The translations under genes and the position numbers were made by a program. DNA of 64,000 nt, from positions 1,917,001 to 1,981,000 of the forward strand of contig NZ_CP022957.1 in the NCBI RefSeq assembly GCF_002269385.1, read 5' to 3'. The stretch is from Maribacter cobaltidurans. GTDB taxonomy: Bacteria; Bacteroidota; Bacteroidia; Flavobacteriales; Flavobacteriaceae. Positions 17,590-26,801 of this stretch are shown in pieces. Below the pieces are notes generated by a model, which worked only from the letters and a program-made list of their open reading frames with translations, had not been told where the DNA came from and searched no databases. The stretch's first letter is position 1. Each line of letters starts with the position of its first letter.

Positions 17590-17708
17590 CAGTGCTCCGG
17601 ATTATGGTCGTTTTCCTCTACATGAATATCCCTTCTAAGGACAAGTATCGCATTGATGATGACTAGAATTAAAATTCCCCCATAGGGAACCCAGGTTAGA
17701 AAATCCAT
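17589..17708 (-). CDS. 39-aa single-helix membrane protein coupled to the SSS symporter
   Basis: An ORF too short for usual gene finders starts at ATG 17708 and ends with TGA at 17589-17591, overlapping the symporter ATG. The protein has one membrane helix (WVPYGGILILVIINAILVL) followed by a charged tail (RRDIHVEENDHNPEH). Its position just upstream of the transporter and 7 nt after the acyl-CoA synthetase stop favours a real small accessory subunit. No homology can be asserted. Confidence 0.6.
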   Translation of the reverse strand: MDFLTWVPYGGILILVIINAILVLRRDIHVEENDHNPEH

Positions 17709-17715
17709 AATTTGG

Positions 17716-19203
17716 TTATTTGGTTTCGAACAGCTTTTTTACCTCGTTTTTGGTCACCTTGCCCAAGACGTTCCTTGGTAACTCAGATATCTTTATATAT
17801 TTCCTCGGAATTTTATAACCGGGCAACTGGGTCTTTAGCCAAGCGCTCAATTCCTCGGTATTTAATCCTTCGTTCGAAGGAACGATGCAGGCGGCAATAA
17901 CCTCGCCCCATTCTTCGTCGGGCAATCCAACAACGGCACAATCACTTATAAAGTCATGTTTTCGCATGACGTCCTCTATTTCCAAGGCCGAAATCTTATA
18001 CCCGCCGGACTTTATAATGTCCACACTGTCCCTACCCAAAATTTTATAAAGACCATCGTTGAGCATACCGATATCTCCCGTAATGAACCAGCCGTCTTCC
18101 GTAAACGCTTTTTCCGTTGCATCGGGTTTTTGCCAGTATTCCTTAAAAACACTGGGGCCTTTAATCTGAAACTCCCCGGGTTCGTTTTCTCCAACAGAAT
18201 TGTTATCTGCATCAACTAAACGCATTTCAACCGTTGGCAAGGGCAAGCCAACATGGCCGGGTCTTCGTTCCCCGCGATAGGAATTCGATAGTCCCATGCC
18301 AATTTCCGTCATTCCATAACGTTCCAAAAGTGTTTGGCCGGAAATGGACCTCCATTTTTCCAGAACGGGAACCGGTAACGCGGCTGATCCAGAAACCATC
18401 AACCTAAGCTTGGATGCTGCTTCGGACATCTTTTTCTTCTCCTCTTCGTTTGCGTCGTCCCAAAAGGCAATTAGTTTGTAGTAAATGGTTGGGACGGCCA
18501 TAAAAAGGGTGAGCCTTCCAGAGCAAATAATTTCCCAAACTTTTTCATCGTTGAACTTTGGTAAAAACTCACAACACGCCCCGCTCCAAAGCGCACAGCT
18601 CATCACATTGATAATTCCATGGACATGATGTAAGGGCAGAATATTAAGAATGTAGTCGTCCTTTTCCCATTCCCAGGCTTCTACCAAGGCCGTAATTTGT
18701 GCCTCAATATTGGCATGTGTCGTTACTACTCCTTTGGGTTTACTTGTCGTGCCACTGGTATATAAAATCATGGCTCTTCTATCCGGGGACAGATTGGGCA
18801 GACTAGAATTGTTTTCAGCAAACATCGCCTCCATGGGAACTACTGAAATTCCCAGTTCAGCCTCTAAAGGTTTCAAAAAAGAAACGTAATCCTTATGGGC
18901 AATGACCATTTCAGCTTGGGTATCCTCCAAAACATACTGGATGGAGGGTAAGGGATGAAGAACGCACAAAGGCACGGCAATTCCGCCAGCCTTCCATATT
19001 CCCCATTGAATCGCCGTATATTCAAAAGAGGGAGGAACCAAAAAGGTAATTCTACCCTCATTTAAATCGGTGGAATTACCTAACAAATTAGAAGCTACAG
19101 CATTGGAAGAAGCTATAAGCTGGTCATAGCTATAACCTTGATTATTGGAGGATATAGCCTTTCTTTCGCCAAAAGTTTTGGCGCGCTCAAATAGTGTTAA
19201 CAT
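17716..19203 (-). CDS. AMP-binding acyl-CoA synthetase, malonyl-CoA synthetase (MatB/ACSF3)-like
   Basis: The 495-aa adenylate-forming enzyme has the P-loop ILYTSGTTSKPKG (~146-158), LERYGMTEIGMGLSNSY (A5 region), WFITGDIG (A7) and the catalytic Lys in LPRNVLGKVTKNEV. The A5 context ERYGMTEIGM...RPGHVGLPLPTVEMR resembles ACSF3/MatB malonyl-CoA synthetases more than long-chain enzymes. The reaction is acid + ATP + CoA to acyl-CoA + AMP + PPi. It lies in a minus-strand run with the symporter genes. The substrate is inference. Confidence 0.82.
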   Translation of the reverse strand: MLTLFERAKTFGERKAISSNNQGYSYDQLIASSNAVASNLLGNSTDLNEGRITFLVPPSFEYTAIQWGIWKAGGIAVPLCVLHPLPSIQYVLEDTQAEMVIAHKDYVSFLKPLEAELGISVVPMEAMFAENNSSLPNLSPDRRAMILYTSGTTSKPKGVVTTHANIEAQITALVEAWEWEKDDYILNILPLHHVHGIINVMSCALWSGACCEFLPKFNDEKVWEIICSGRLTLFMAVPTIYYKLIAFWDDANEEEKKKMSEAASKLRLMVSGSAALPVPVLEKWRSISGQTLLERYGMTEIGMGLSNSYRGERRPGHVGLPLPTVEMRLVDADNNSVGENEPGEFQIKGPSVFKEYWQKPDATEKAFTEDGWFITGDIGMLNDGLYKILGRDSVDIIKSGGYKISALEIEDVMRKHDFISDCAVVGLPDEEWGEVIAACIVPSNEGLNTEELSAWLKTQLPGYKIPRKYIKISELPRNVLGKVTKNEVKKLFETK

Positions 19204-19228
19204 CGTCGGTCAGTTTGTTCTTAAGCCA

Positions 19229-21345
19229 TTAGGGCAGGGCAAAGGCAATGATTTTATTCCCTTTTTTGGTTCCTAGTTTCTCCCCACCACAAGCAATGGC
19301 AATATACTGCTTTCCATTAAACTCATACATGGCGGGCGTGGCGAATGCCGGAGCCGGCAGCTCATATTCCCAGAGAAGAGTGCCATTTTCCTTATCAAAA
19401 GCCCTGAAAAACCCATCTTTTGTCGCTGCAATGAACAATAGGCCGTTTTCCGTAACCACGGCACCCCCATAGTTCTCCGTACCTGTGCCAATACCCTTTT
19501 CTCCCAATTCGGGAGTATTTCCGAAAGAAATTGACCACTTGTAATCACCTGTATTCAAATCTATTGCATGCATTGTGCCCCAAGGAGGGTCAATGGCAGG
19601 AAGACCATTGCTGTCCAAGAACTTGGTATATCCGGCATGTTTGTATTTTTCTTCTGTTTCGCTATTTTCGGAGCGCTCATCCACAACAGTGTGTTTTATT
19701 TCTTCATCAAAAAGAAACAATAGCAAGGCGTCCATCTCTTCCTTGGTCAGTTGGGGAAAACCTGTCATCATTCCTTTTCCGTTGGTAATGATCTGTGACA
19801 CTTCATTTTTTTCCTTCCGAAGTTGTAAGTCAAGCAAAGAAGGATAACCACTGCCCACATTTCCTTTTCTATCGGGTTGATGACAGGTTACGCAATATTT
19901 TTGATAGATACTTTCGCCCAAGGGACCGTCATAAGCCTCTTCATTATTTTCAATAACACCCAGCATCCAAGCCATTTCGTTGGAATTAACATAAAGAATT
20001 CCCTCTTCGGGATCTACGGAGGCCCCACCCCATTCTGCAGCCCCGTCATAACCAGGCAACAATAGAACAGGAGCAATATTTGGCGGAGCGTAAAGCCTTT
20101 TGTCTGCCGAAGCGAAGACGTCCAACAACTCCTCTTTGTTTTCCGCAAACGGACTAATATTCGCTTCGGTAAGCTCTTGGGAAAGCCTTGCAAAGGGTTT
20201 TGGACTTTTGGGTATGGGTTGGGTGGGCCAAGTTTCTTCCCCTTCCAATTTCGATTTGGGAAATGGCATTTCCTCTATATCAAAAAGAGGCTCGCCGGTT
20301 AATCGGTTAAACACAAAAACATATCCCTGTTTGGTCACCTGGGCCACAGCGGGAATTTTTTCACCATCCCTTTCTACCATAAGAAGATTGGGTGGAGCGG
20401 GTGGGTCCCGATCCCAAATATCATGATGTGTAAACTGAAAGTGCCAAAGCCGTTCCCCCGTATTGGCATTTAAGGCCAAGAGCGAGTTTGAAAACAAGTT
20501 CTGCCCAAGCCGGACACCTCCGTAAAAGTCGGGCGCAGCCGAGCCTGTTGGCACATAAATGATTTCAGCCTTCTTGTCTACGGCCATGCCGGCCCAATTA
20601 TTGGCCGCTCCCACAAGGGGGCTTTTATAGGCTGTGGAATCTTCCCAGGTCTCATGGCCAAATTCGCCGGGACGAGGTATGGTATAAAAGGACCATTCCA
20701 ACTTGCCGGTAATGATGTTGAAAGCCATTATATCTCCTGGAGCCGCCCCCACTCCTTCCGATACCCGAAGCGGCATTACAATCAAGTCCTTAAAAACAGT
20801 GCCCGGGGTATTGGAGATGACAAACTTGTTTTGGGCACTTTCGTCCATGCCTGAACGCAAATCTATCCTACCATTCTCGCCAAAGGATGCTATGGGTTTA
20901 CCGGTCAAGGCATCCAAGGCATAGAGATAGGCACCACGGGTACAAAGAATTCTTTGGTCCTCTCCTTTGGACCAATAAGAAACGCCACGACTCGTAGAGT
21001 GCCAAACTTTAACGGAATCCCCAAACTGCCAAAGTTCCTCCCCGGTTCCTGAATGGAGGGCCACGACTCTAAGGGCTGCTGTCACGCCATAGAGAATGGA
21101 ATCCACCACTATGGGGTTCATTTGCATTTGACCCCAATCCTCCGCTTCATAGGTCCAAGCCACTTTAAGCGTTTCTACGTTTTCTTTGTTTATTTGGGAC
21201 AATGTGGAAAAATGGGTCCTTCCCGCATCGCCTAAGTAAGAAGACCAAGTAGCATATTCCTTTTTTGCTGTTTTTTTTTTTCTGTTTCGCAGGAACCTAA
21301 AACGAGGGAAAGTAAAAATGCGGCACTTATTTTAATCAGTTTCAT
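19229..21345 (-). CDS. PQQ-dependent dehydrogenase with internal cytochrome c domain, lipoprotein start out of frame (A11 tract)
   Basis: The main frame (from ~21270 down to 19229) encodes an eight-bladed quinoprotein dehydrogenase beginning YATWSSYLGDAGRTHFS and LSQINKENVETLKVAW, with repeated PQQ-propeller motifs (GAYLYALDALTGKPIASFG; TGSAAPDFYGGVRLGQNLFS). A cytochrome c domain with heme motif CVTCH and a likely Met ligand (GKGMMTGFPQL) is inserted before the last blades. A lipoprotein signal (MKLIKISAAFLLSLVLGSCE, ATG at 21345) sits directly upstream in another frame, separated by an 11-A run; 9 or 12 A would join them. The enzyme would oxidise a sugar or alcohol in the periplasm and pass electrons to its own heme. 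Confidence 0.8.
21271..21281 (-). repeat. homopolymer A11 (T11 on the plus strand) between signal peptide and PQQ dehydrogenase
   Basis: Eleven consecutive T on the plus strand lie at codons ~23-26 of the lipoprotein reading frame. The observed length puts the two halves out of frame; lengths divisible by three restore it. Confidence 0.9.
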
Positions 21346-21380
21346 GTAGGGTCGAGTTTGAAATAAAGATAGCCAAAAGC

Positions 21381-22244
21381 CTAAAAATAAGCAGCTAAAA
21401 TTCTTTTGACAGCTGGTTTATAAGAGTTCCCAAATAGGTTTAAATGCACGAGGAGATAGTACAATTGATACAAATCCGTTCGTTCGTTTTCACCTGGTTC
21501 AGGAGGCATTACTTCTTTATATGCCCTGTAAAAGGAATCCCCAAAACCTCCAAAAAGCTTCGTCATGGCAATATCCACTTCGTAATGACCCCGATAAATC
21601 GCAGGGTCGATTAAAAAAGGAACCCCATGGTTTGAAATTAAATAATTACCGCTCCATAAATCCCCATGCAGTAAAGAAGGCGATACTTTGGGAAACATAT
21701 CGGTACAGACCACCATCATCGTATCTTCTGAAGGAATTTCATCCCTCCCCAATAACCCCTTGTCAGCAGCTGATTTTAATTGGGGAAGCAATCGTTCTTC
21801 CACATAAAATGTAGTCCAGTCCAAATGCTTTTTGTTGGATTGGGGCAAACTGCCTATGAAATTATCTTCCTCCAGCCCAAACTCATTTTTGACTGATGCT
21901 TGGTGCAGTTTTGCAAGTTGCCGTCCAAAAAGAGCCATGTCCTCAGTATTCGCTCTTTTGCTCTCAATGTATTCCATTAGAATAAAGGCACCCTTTTTGT
22001 AAGGCTCAACCTGAAAGGGCCGTGGTGTGGCTATGGCTCCTGTTTTCAACAAGGCATGAAGTGCATTTTTTTCCGCTCTGAACATGGGTAATGCCATTTT
22101 CTCGGCATTAAGCTTACAAAAGAATTTTTCGGTTTCGGACTCCAACAGATAGGCTCTGGATATATCCCCTCCGGAAAGCGGCGAAACTCGCTCTATTTTT
22201 GTGCATAGAATATAGTTGAGATGTTCTATTAGCTCTTTGTCCAA
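21381..22244 (-). CDS. fructosamine kinase family protein
   Basis: The 287-aa protein has the aminoglycoside-phosphotransferase fold: an N-terminal lobe with FFCKLNAEKM (Lys) and the catalytic loop LLHGDLWSGNYLI (~191-203) with Asp in HGDLW, then FLIDPAIYRGHYEVDIAMTKLFGGF, which is diagnostic for fructosamine/ketosamine-3-kinases. These phosphorylate sugar adducts on protein lysines, which then decompose (deglycation). It lies 7 nt downstream of the PqqB-like gene. Confidence 0.92.
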   Translation of the reverse strand: MDKELIEHLNYILCTKIERVSPLSGGDISRAYLLESETEKFFCKLNAEKMALPMFRAEKNALHALLKTGAIATPRPFQVEPYKKGAFILMEYIESKRANTEDMALFGRQLAKLHQASVKNEFGLEEDNFIGSLPQSNKKHLDWTTFYVEERLLPQLKSAADKGLLGRDEIPSEDTMMVVCTDMFPKVSPSLLHGDLWSGNYLISNHGVPFLIDPAIYRGHYEVDIAMTKLFGGFGDSFYRAYKEVMPPEPGENERTDLYQLYYLLVHLNLFGNSYKPAVKRILAAYF

Positions 22245-22250
22245 AACAAA

Positions 22251-23204
22251 TTATAATTTAAATACCATATCCTTTCTGGCGATTTGAAAGCCCTCTTCCA
22301 GTACTTTTCGAGTCTGTTCGGAATCCCTATTCAATAAAGGGTTGGTATGGTTGAAGTGGATAAAATGAATTTTATTTTTTTCCGATATTGAAAGCCCTTG
22401 GAATAGTTGCATACTTTCAATGACGAAGGGATGGGGTATTTCTGAAATATCCCGATAATTTATTTCTTCGGCATCATAAAAAGTGGCATCGATCAAGGCA
22501 TAATCCACGTTTTTAACTTCTTCCTTAATATCCTTGTCCCACTTCTCCCATTTATCAATATCCGGAATAAAAAGTAAGGTTTTGTTCGGCCCTATTATCT
22601 TGTAGCCTACGGTTTCCGAATATTCATCACGATGAGGTACGGTAAAGGGGATTACGGTCAGTTGTTCCGAAACCGTTATTGCTTTTTCATTTTCAGTTTG
22701 AATGAGTTGGATGTTGTTATTGGCCACCAATTGGCCCCATGGACCGTTTTCCCTCAAGAACCGATGCATTTTAGGCATCGTATAAACCGGGATATTTTTC
22801 GTATTTGCCGCTTCCTTACCCAAATACATGAGCCCGCTATAGTGGCCAATATGGGCATGGGTAAGAAAAACACCGTCTGGATAATCGTTTTCCTTGAAGG
22901 GCGCATTCAGCCTTAAATCCCTGATTTGTTTGGGCATATCAGGTGTTGCCTCTATAAGGAATGTTTTGTTGTTTTTGGAATCCACAATCCCTAGGGACAC
23001 CACCTTTCTAGACCGATCACCGGTCTCAAAAAGATGAGCACAACACTTTTTTTCACAGGCGATATGCGGACTGCCCGCATCTTGTACCGTTCCCAAAACA
23101 TGCACGGTCAAACCTTCGTTCGGAGATTCGGAAGGGGAAAATTGTCCAAAAAACAGTCGGGGAACCAGTAAAAAGAGAACGAGATGGATATCAGTGAACT
23201 TCAA
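22251..23204 (-). CDS. PqqB-like MBL-fold hydrolase, exported
   Basis: From a TTG at 23204 the protein has a signal peptide (IHLVLFLLVPRLFFGQ); the ORF is open to an ATG at 23273 that overlaps the S10 peptidase gene by 56 nt. The mature part starts VHVLGTVQDAGSPHIACEKKCC, a pattern of PqqB-like MBL proteins. The metal motif reads THAHIGHYSGL, i.e. HxHxxH without the usual Asp, followed by PHRDEYSE, FIPDIDKW and FIHFNHTNP. PqqB is needed for efficient PQQ production in known systems; here export and the adjacent PQQ dehydrogenase suggest a PQQ-related or other hydrolase role, unproven. Confidence 0.72.
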   Translation of the reverse strand: MKFTDIHLVLFLLVPRLFFGQFSPSESPNEGLTVHVLGTVQDAGSPHIACEKKCCAHLFETGDRSRKVVSLGIVDSKNNKTFLIEATPDMPKQIRDLRLNAPFKENDYPDGVFLTHAHIGHYSGLMYLGKEAANTKNIPVYTMPKMHRFLRENGPWGQLVANNNIQLIQTENEKAITVSEQLTVIPFTVPHRDEYSETVGYKIIGPNKTLLFIPDIDKWEKWDKDIKEEVKNVDYALIDATFYDAEEINYRDISEIPHPFVIESMQLFQGLSISEKNKIHFIHFNHTNPLLNRDSEQTRKVLEEGFQIARKDMVFKL

Positions 23205-23217
23205 TAGAGAAAACGTA

Positions 23218-24720
23218 TTAGTTGTTATAAAATACGCGAATATCCTCGGACAGCTGTATAAGGTCGGGTTCATGGGTGTACATCATGTGGCCGGCCTCAT
23301 AATATTTCATGGAGACTTTTTCGGTGACAATCCCATTTCTTGCAAACGTGTATTCGGCATCAAAAAAAGGCGTAATAAGGTCGTAGTAACCGTTGGCGAC
23401 CATTACCTTCATTTCTGGGTTGCGTCTCATGGTCTCCCCAAGAAAAGGCGCCGTGTTCACGGGCATCGGTTCCCAATATTGGCCATCTGGGACGGTGCGC
23501 CATCGCCATCCCTCACCCCCTCCGGAGGTAATGTAAGGCCGGTCCATGTCAACTTTTAAATCGGTTGCAAAATAATGGTTGATTCCCGCAGTATAGGCAG
23601 CGCCGATTTGGTAGCTTGCCGGGTCTCCTAGGTGGGGACGTTCGGCCACATCATCGGATTCATCACCCATAAACCTACCGTCCAAACGACCAATGGCCAA
23701 ACCTTGATTCTCCAAGAGTTTTTTCTGAAATCGTTCTACGAGAATACGCAAGTTAGATTTAAGTATATAGTCCTTGTCCAATCCTGTAAAATAACTGAGC
23801 TTCTCGGCTATGTCATTCCTCTCGGCATTGTCCAGGAGGTTGCCCTTGTAAAGGGCTTTGGTGTAATCACCATAGGTAAATTCCCTGCACTCCTTTACAA
23901 AATCGGTCAACGTTTTTCCCTGCCCCGCTTTTTTATGGTACCAGGCAGTGGCTGCCATACTTGGTAAATAGGTGATATAGGAAGTGATGTTATAATGGAT
24001 AGAGGTAGAACCGGCATAATCCAAGGCCTGGGAAATAAGAATCATACCGTTGAGCGCCATGTTCTGACCCGAGCCCTCCAAGGCGTTGCCCAAATAGGCG
24101 GCCCTTGTGGTACCGTAACTTTCACCGGCCAAATATTTGGGAGAGAACCAGCGCCCGTTATCGGTGACCCATTTTCTTATAAATTGAGCAAAGGAAGCGA
24201 CATCCTCTTTGAGGCCATAAAAGTCCTTTCCTTTTCCTTTTCCCACCAATTGACTATACCCAGTGCCTACGGGATCAATAAAAACAAGATCAGTAAGGTC
24301 TAAAAGGCCATGTTCATTGGCCACAAGATTATAAGGAGCGGCACCATCGTCCTTCTTGGCTTCTGAATCCACTTTTATGATTTTGGGCCCAAAAAGCCCC
24401 ATGTGCAACCATACGGAGGCCGAACCAGGACCACCATTAAAAACAAAGGTGACAGGTCTTGTTTTAACATCCCCCATGGGATTTTTGGTATAGGCAACCG
24501 ACCAGAAAGTAGCTATGGAGTCCCCTGCTTCATTGGTTAAAAAGGTTTCCTTGGCAGTCGCTTTATAATTGATAGTCTTCCCTCCGAAAACACCTTGGTG
24601 CATGGTTTCAAACGTCTTTGCCTTAGGAATAGGTTTTGCGATTTCCTCTTTATTGTCGGTCTGCGAAAGGACAAAAAGACTTGAGGTAAACAAAAGGGTA
24701 AAAAGCGCTAATTTTTTCAT
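23218..24720 (-). CDS. S10 family serine carboxypeptidase-like peptidase
   Basis: The 500-aa exported protein (signal peptide ending near LSQ) has S10 signatures: FVFNGGPGSASVWLHMGLFGP (oxyanion region), the nucleophile Ser in LAGESYGTTRAAYLG, Asp in NGYYDLITPFFD and His in EAGHMMYTHEPD. S10 enzymes remove C-terminal residues from peptides. It probably works in the periplasm on scavenged peptides. It is the first gene of the minus-strand run that includes the PqqB-like and FN3K genes. Confidence 0.9.
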   Translation of the reverse strand: MKKLALFTLLFTSSLFVLSQTDNKEEIAKPIPKAKTFETMHQGVFGGKTINYKATAKETFLTNEAGDSIATFWSVAYTKNPMGDVKTRPVTFVFNGGPGSASVWLHMGLFGPKIIKVDSEAKKDDGAAPYNLVANEHGLLDLTDLVFIDPVGTGYSQLVGKGKGKDFYGLKEDVASFAQFIRKWVTDNGRWFSPKYLAGESYGTTRAAYLGNALEGSGQNMALNGMILISQALDYAGSTSIHYNITSYITYLPSMAATAWYHKKAGQGKTLTDFVKECREFTYGDYTKALYKGNLLDNAERNDIAEKLSYFTGLDKDYILKSNLRILVERFQKKLLENQGLAIGRLDGRFMGDESDDVAERPHLGDPASYQIGAAYTAGINHYFATDLKVDMDRPYITSGGGEGWRWRTVPDGQYWEPMPVNTAPFLGETMRRNPEMKVMVANGYYDLITPFFDAEYTFARNGIVTEKVSMKYYEAGHMMYTHEPDLIQLSEDIRVFYNN

Positions 24721-24811
24721 AGGAGATGGCTCTAAAAAGGAATTTGGAAGATAATCATTTCATTTAAAATTTGTTGTACATTTCTAGGCTAAACCTAATC
24801 ATCCAAATGGT

Positions 24812-25918
24812 ATGTCGCAATTCGCCAAACCATTGACTCAACGCCTGTATTCTTTGGATGTTTTCAGAGGATTCATAATGTTCCTGCTCATAGCGGAGGC
24901 TGCAGGGTTCCATGAAAGTTTCGCGAGTTTAACGGAAGGCTCTACTTTTTATCCACTGGCGCTTCAATTGCAGCACCATCCATGGAACGGCCTTCGGTTC
25001 TGGGACCTCATACAGCCCTTTTTTATGTTTATTGTGGGTGTGGCCATGCCTTTTTCCTTTAAAAAACGATTGGAAAAGGGAGGCAGAAAGGAATTGAACA
25101 AACATATTGCCATGCGATGTCTCAAGTTGTTCCTTTTTGGTGTCCTGTTACATTGTATTTACAGTCACGGTCCTGTATGGGAGCTGTGGAACGTTTTGGT
25201 TCAATTGGCCTTCACCATTCTGATTGCCTATGCTGTTATGGGTAAAAGCACAAAGTTTCAAATAGGGTTTACAATTTTTCTTTTGCTGCTGACTGAAGTC
25301 CTATACAGGATCTACAACCCAGAAGCCCCTTACGCACAAGGTCACGAAACATTTGGCGCTTGGGTAGACCTCTTGGTGATGGGGAAGGTGAATGACGGAT
25401 ATTGGGCATTCATAAATTTTCTGCCAACGGCGACCCATACCATCTGGGGCGTTGTCTGTGGTCAACTATTGCAGAACTCTAGAGCCACATCAAGTAAATT
25501 AAAGACTTTCCTCTTTTGGGGAGTTTTGGCAACCGTTACAGGGTTTACCTTGGATTTTTTTGATATTACACCGATTGTTAAACGTATTGCGACCACCTCC
25601 TTTACACTGGCCTCTGGAGGTATTTCAATTTTGGCACTGGCCCTGTTTTATTGGATTATCGATGTAAAGGGATACAGGAAAAAATGGCTACAAATTTTTG
25701 CCGTTATAGGCACAAACTCCATTTTCATTTATTTATTTGCAGAAACGTTTGGGCATTTGATATTCAGGGAGTTCGATATTCTTTGGAACACCGGTCTTTT
25801 TCATAACCTTGACGCTTATAAGGATTGGCTTTTGGTTTTGGAATCATTGTTAATTCTCCTATTTTTATGGTATATCACCTATTATTTGGACAAGCGCAAA
25901 ATCTATTTTAAAGTGTAG
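24812..25918 (+). CDS. DUF5009/DUF1624 membrane acyltransferase-like protein (heparan-alpha-glucosaminide N-acetyltransferase type)
   Basis: The 368-aa protein has about ten membrane helices. Its start, RLYSLDVFRGFIMFLLI, and HHPWNGLRFWDLIQPFFMFIVGVAMPFS are the family signature (HGSNAT/YeiB-like). Relatives acetylate glucosamine residues across a membrane using cytosolic acetyl-CoA. It heads a plus-strand group with a PIG-L deacetylase and a DUF1080 protein, so a role in amino-sugar or glycoside handling is plausible. Confidence 0.85.
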   Translation: MSQFAKPLTQRLYSLDVFRGFIMFLLIAEAAGFHESFASLTEGSTFYPLALQLQHHPWNGLRFWDLIQPFFMFIVGVAMPFSFKKRLEKGGRKELNKHIAMRCLKLFLFGVLLHCIYSHGPVWELWNVLVQLAFTILIAYAVMGKSTKFQIGFTIFLLLLTEVLYRIYNPEAPYAQGHETFGAWVDLLVMGKVNDGYWAFINFLPTATHTIWGVVCGQLLQNSRATSSKLKTFLFWGVLATVTGFTLDFFDITPIVKRIATTSFTLASGGISILALALFYWIIDVKGYRKKWLQIFAVIGTNSIFIYLFAETFGHLIFREFDILWNTGLFHNLDAYKDWLLVLESLLILLFLWYITYYLDKRKIYFKV

Positions 25919-25946
25919 ATATAAGAAACATCTAAAAAAGCCCAGC

Positions 25947-26774
25947 ATGAAGAAAACATCAATAGCAAGTAAATCGGTATTATGGCTACGCGCATATGTG
26001 TTTATAATTTTTCTTTTGGTGGGTTCTACGTGCCGGGCGCAAAAGCCCTATGAAGGAAAGGTGTTACTGGCGGTTTTTGCACATCCCGATGACGAGAGTA
26101 CCGTTTCTCCCATATTAGCCAAATATGCCAGAGAAGGAGCAAAGGTACATTTAGTTGTTGTTACGGATGGTAGGTATGGCACCAACGATTTCCATGACCA
26201 CAAGGCAGGGGATGAATTGGTCGTTACCCGAAGGGAAGAAATGAAATGTGCCGCAGAATTGTTGGGAGTTGAGTTGATTCACTTAGATTTTCATGACCAA
26301 CTTCGAGCAGCTGAGGGCTATGACGGCCATGTTCCACACGCAAGGGAAATGATAAAGCAACTCAATGAAATTGTAAACAGGTTAAAGCCTGACGCCATCA
26401 TTACATGGGGCCCTGATGGTGGTTCCACACACATGGACCATAGATTGGTGGGAGCGTCCGTTGCCCAAGTGTACCTTAGCCAGGATTGGGATAAAGGGGT
26501 GGACTTGTTTTATTATGGTACCCCAGCTGACAACATCGATGACCCTGAAGGAAAGGTTTTAAGAGGGCAGGCAAGTAAATATTTAAGAACGAAAGTTCCC
26601 TATACCGATGAAGATTTGGAAAAAGCCGCAAAGTCTTACAGATGCCACTACAGTCAAATTGACCCTACGCTTACGGAAGAAGATTTTATGGAACGACGGT
26701 CTAAAAACGGCAAATATGTATATCTAAGAAAATTTGAAGCCCCTAAATCAGATTCAAATTCTATTTTTGAATAG
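25947..26774 (+). CDS. PIG-L family deacetylase, exported
   Basis: The 275-aa protein has a signal peptide (ending near GSTCRAQ) and the PIG-L zinc motif AHPDDES (~46-52), with VTDGRYGTND, the HLDFHDQ segment and the THMDHRLVG zinc/His region. PIG-L enzymes remove N-acetyl groups from GlcNAc-type substrates. It is 28 nt downstream of the membrane acyltransferase and 27 nt upstream of the DUF1080 gene. Confidence 0.9.
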   Translation: MKKTSIASKSVLWLRAYVFIIFLLVGSTCRAQKPYEGKVLLAVFAHPDDESTVSPILAKYAREGAKVHLVVVTDGRYGTNDFHDHKAGDELVVTRREEMKCAAELLGVELIHLDFHDQLRAAEGYDGHVPHAREMIKQLNEIVNRLKPDAIITWGPDGGSTHMDHRLVGASVAQVYLSQDWDKGVDLFYYGTPADNIDDPEGKVLRGQASKYLRTKVPYTDEDLEKAAKSYRCHYSQIDPTLTEEDFMERRSKNGKYVYLRKFEAPKSDSNSIFE

Positions 26775-26801
26775 AATACAACTCCCTTAATAAAAGTTCT
26801 A

